A stretch of 64,000 nt of DNA from Streptomyces sp. NBC_01288 (GTDB lineage: Bacteria > Actinomycetota > Actinomycetes > Streptomycetales > Streptomycetaceae). The stretch lies in the NCBI RefSeq assembly GCF_035982055.1, contig NZ_CP108427.1, positions 310,001 to 374,000 on the forward strand, read 5' to 3'. Below the pieces are notes generated by a model, which was not told where the DNA came from, searched no databases, and was given only the letters and a program-made list of their open reading frames with translations. A program made the translations under genes and the position numbers. Each line of letters begins with the position of its first letter. Position 1 is the first letter of the stretch. Positions 63,536-64,000 of this stretch are shown here, in pieces.

Positions 63536-64000
63536 GCGGTGGTCGCCGCGGTGAGAGGTGCGGCGGGCTGGTTCCGGGGCGGGGCGGACACCGTGGCGCG
63601 GACCCTGGTCCCCCGCCCCGGCATGCTGCTCACGTCGAGGTCTCCGCCGCATTCGCGCAGTCGTGCCCTGGCCGCGGGGAGTCCGAAGCCGCGGTCCGCG
63701 CGGGCACCGGTGGCGAAGGCCGCGGCGGGGTCGAAGCCCCGCCCGTCGTCGCTCACTTCGAGTTCCACCCGGTTCCGGTGACGCCGGTAGGTGACCAACA
63801 CGCTTGCCGCGCGGGCGTGTTCGCGTACGTTCGCCAGCGTGCTCTGGGCGACGCGGAAGAGGGTGGTGGCCGTGTGCTCGTCGAGGACCGGCTGATGCGC
63901 GCCCACCGCGCGGAACTGGATCCGGGCCCCGGCGCCTTCCGTCCGCGACCGGGCGCACAGCAGCCGCAGCGCGTCCTCCAGGCCCGCCTCGGCGACGGCG
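63532..64000 (-). CDS. Sensor histidine kinase (partial, C-terminal HATPase domain)
   Basis: The frame is open to the right edge, so the N-terminal part, including the phosphorylated His, is outside. Visible are GLEDALRLLC, the N-box-like VAQSTLANVREHARAASVLVTY, SDDGRGFDPAAA (G1) and GFGLPAARARLRECGGDLDVSSMPGRGTRVRATV (G2). This fits the HPK7/NarX-type kinases that pair with NarL regulators. Coupled to the response regulator by an ATGA overlap. Confidence 0.92.
   Translation of the reverse strand, partial: AVAEAGLEDALRLLCARSRTEGAGARIQFRAVGAHQPVLDEHTATTLFRVAQSTLANVREHARAASVLVTYRRHRNRVELEVSDDGRGFDPAAAFATGARADRGFGLPAARARLRECGGDLDVSSMPGRGTRVRATVSAPPRNQPAAPLTAATTA

Noticed and set aside
1..64000. 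Mobile elements, prophage, tRNA or attachment sites
   Set aside because: No transposase, integrase, recombinase or phage structural gene and no tRNA-like cloverleaf was recognised on either strand.

Overview
The window looks like chromosomal DNA of a Streptomyces or a very close actinomycete. It has very high GC with strong third-position bias and many GTG starts coupled by 4-base overlaps. It also carries typical Streptomyces families: a SigB/F-type sigma factor, a WhiJ/AbaA-like XRE + DUF397 + HATPase group, two SAV2177-type methyltransferases, an LAxTG sortase substrate, and a ydaO-type leader upstream of an NlpC/P60 protein. I cannot name the species. I saw no tRNA, rRNA, IS element, prophage or CRISPR array.

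Layout. 0-2.4 kb: end of a double-domain Lrp regulator and a membrane protein. 2.4-6.1 kb: an IclR regulator divergent from a three-gene meta-cleavage lower pathway (hydratase, acylating acetaldehyde dehydrogenase, aldolase). 6.1-7.9 kb: a frameshifted XRE regulator divergent from an SDR. 7.9-14 kb: a flippase-like membrane protein, an amidohydrolase plus MFS exporter under a TetR regulator, and an LmeA-like protein flanked by two paralogous TetR genes. 14.2-21 kb: regulatory block with a SigB/F-family sigma factor, a SpoIIE-type phosphatase, an RsbW-like kinase, XRE/DUF397 and two SAV2177 methyltransferases. 21-22.5 kb: a secreted GH5 enzyme behind two LacI-type operators. 22.5-26.6 kb: small oxidoreductase/regulator sets, one with four TTGGTCA operators. 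26.6-33.7 kb: branched-chain 2-oxoacid dehydrogenase E1a/E1b/E2 with an SDR, an acyl-CoA dehydrogenase, an Lrp regulator and a class II aldolase-like protein. 33.7-43.1 kb: a DUF2236 protein and one 2611-residue, single-module PKS with ligase, ACP, KS, AT, DH, KR, ACP and TE on one chain. 43.1-47.3 kb: cold-shock protein, DEAD-box helicase, small conserved protein and GAPDH. 47.3-56.1 kb: cell-surface genes (LAETG-anchored DUF1996 protein; riboswitch-controlled NlpC/P60 protein), EEP phosphatase, GtrA, lipoprotein, 6-phosphogluconate dehydrogenase. 56.1-62.9 kb: LacI regulator, sugar ABC transporter and GH42 beta-galactosidase. 62.9-64 kb: a LuxR-type response regulator and the end of its histidine kinase.

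Links between regions. The same LacI-type palindrome (ATGTTTACGTAAACAT) precedes the ABC/GH42 operon and the GH5 gene 36 kb away, which suggests one beta-galactan-type regulon. A TTGCCTCTGAGGCAA-like element precedes an XRE-cupin regulator, an alpha/beta hydrolase and the class II aldolase-like gene. Two RNA-level controls stand out. One is a c-di-AMP (ydaO) leader whose helix covers the ribosome site of the NlpC/P60 gene. The other is a 10-bp hairpin covering the ribosome site of the DEAD-box helicase beside the cold-shock gene. The stand-alone PKS is the best candidate for undescribed chemistry.
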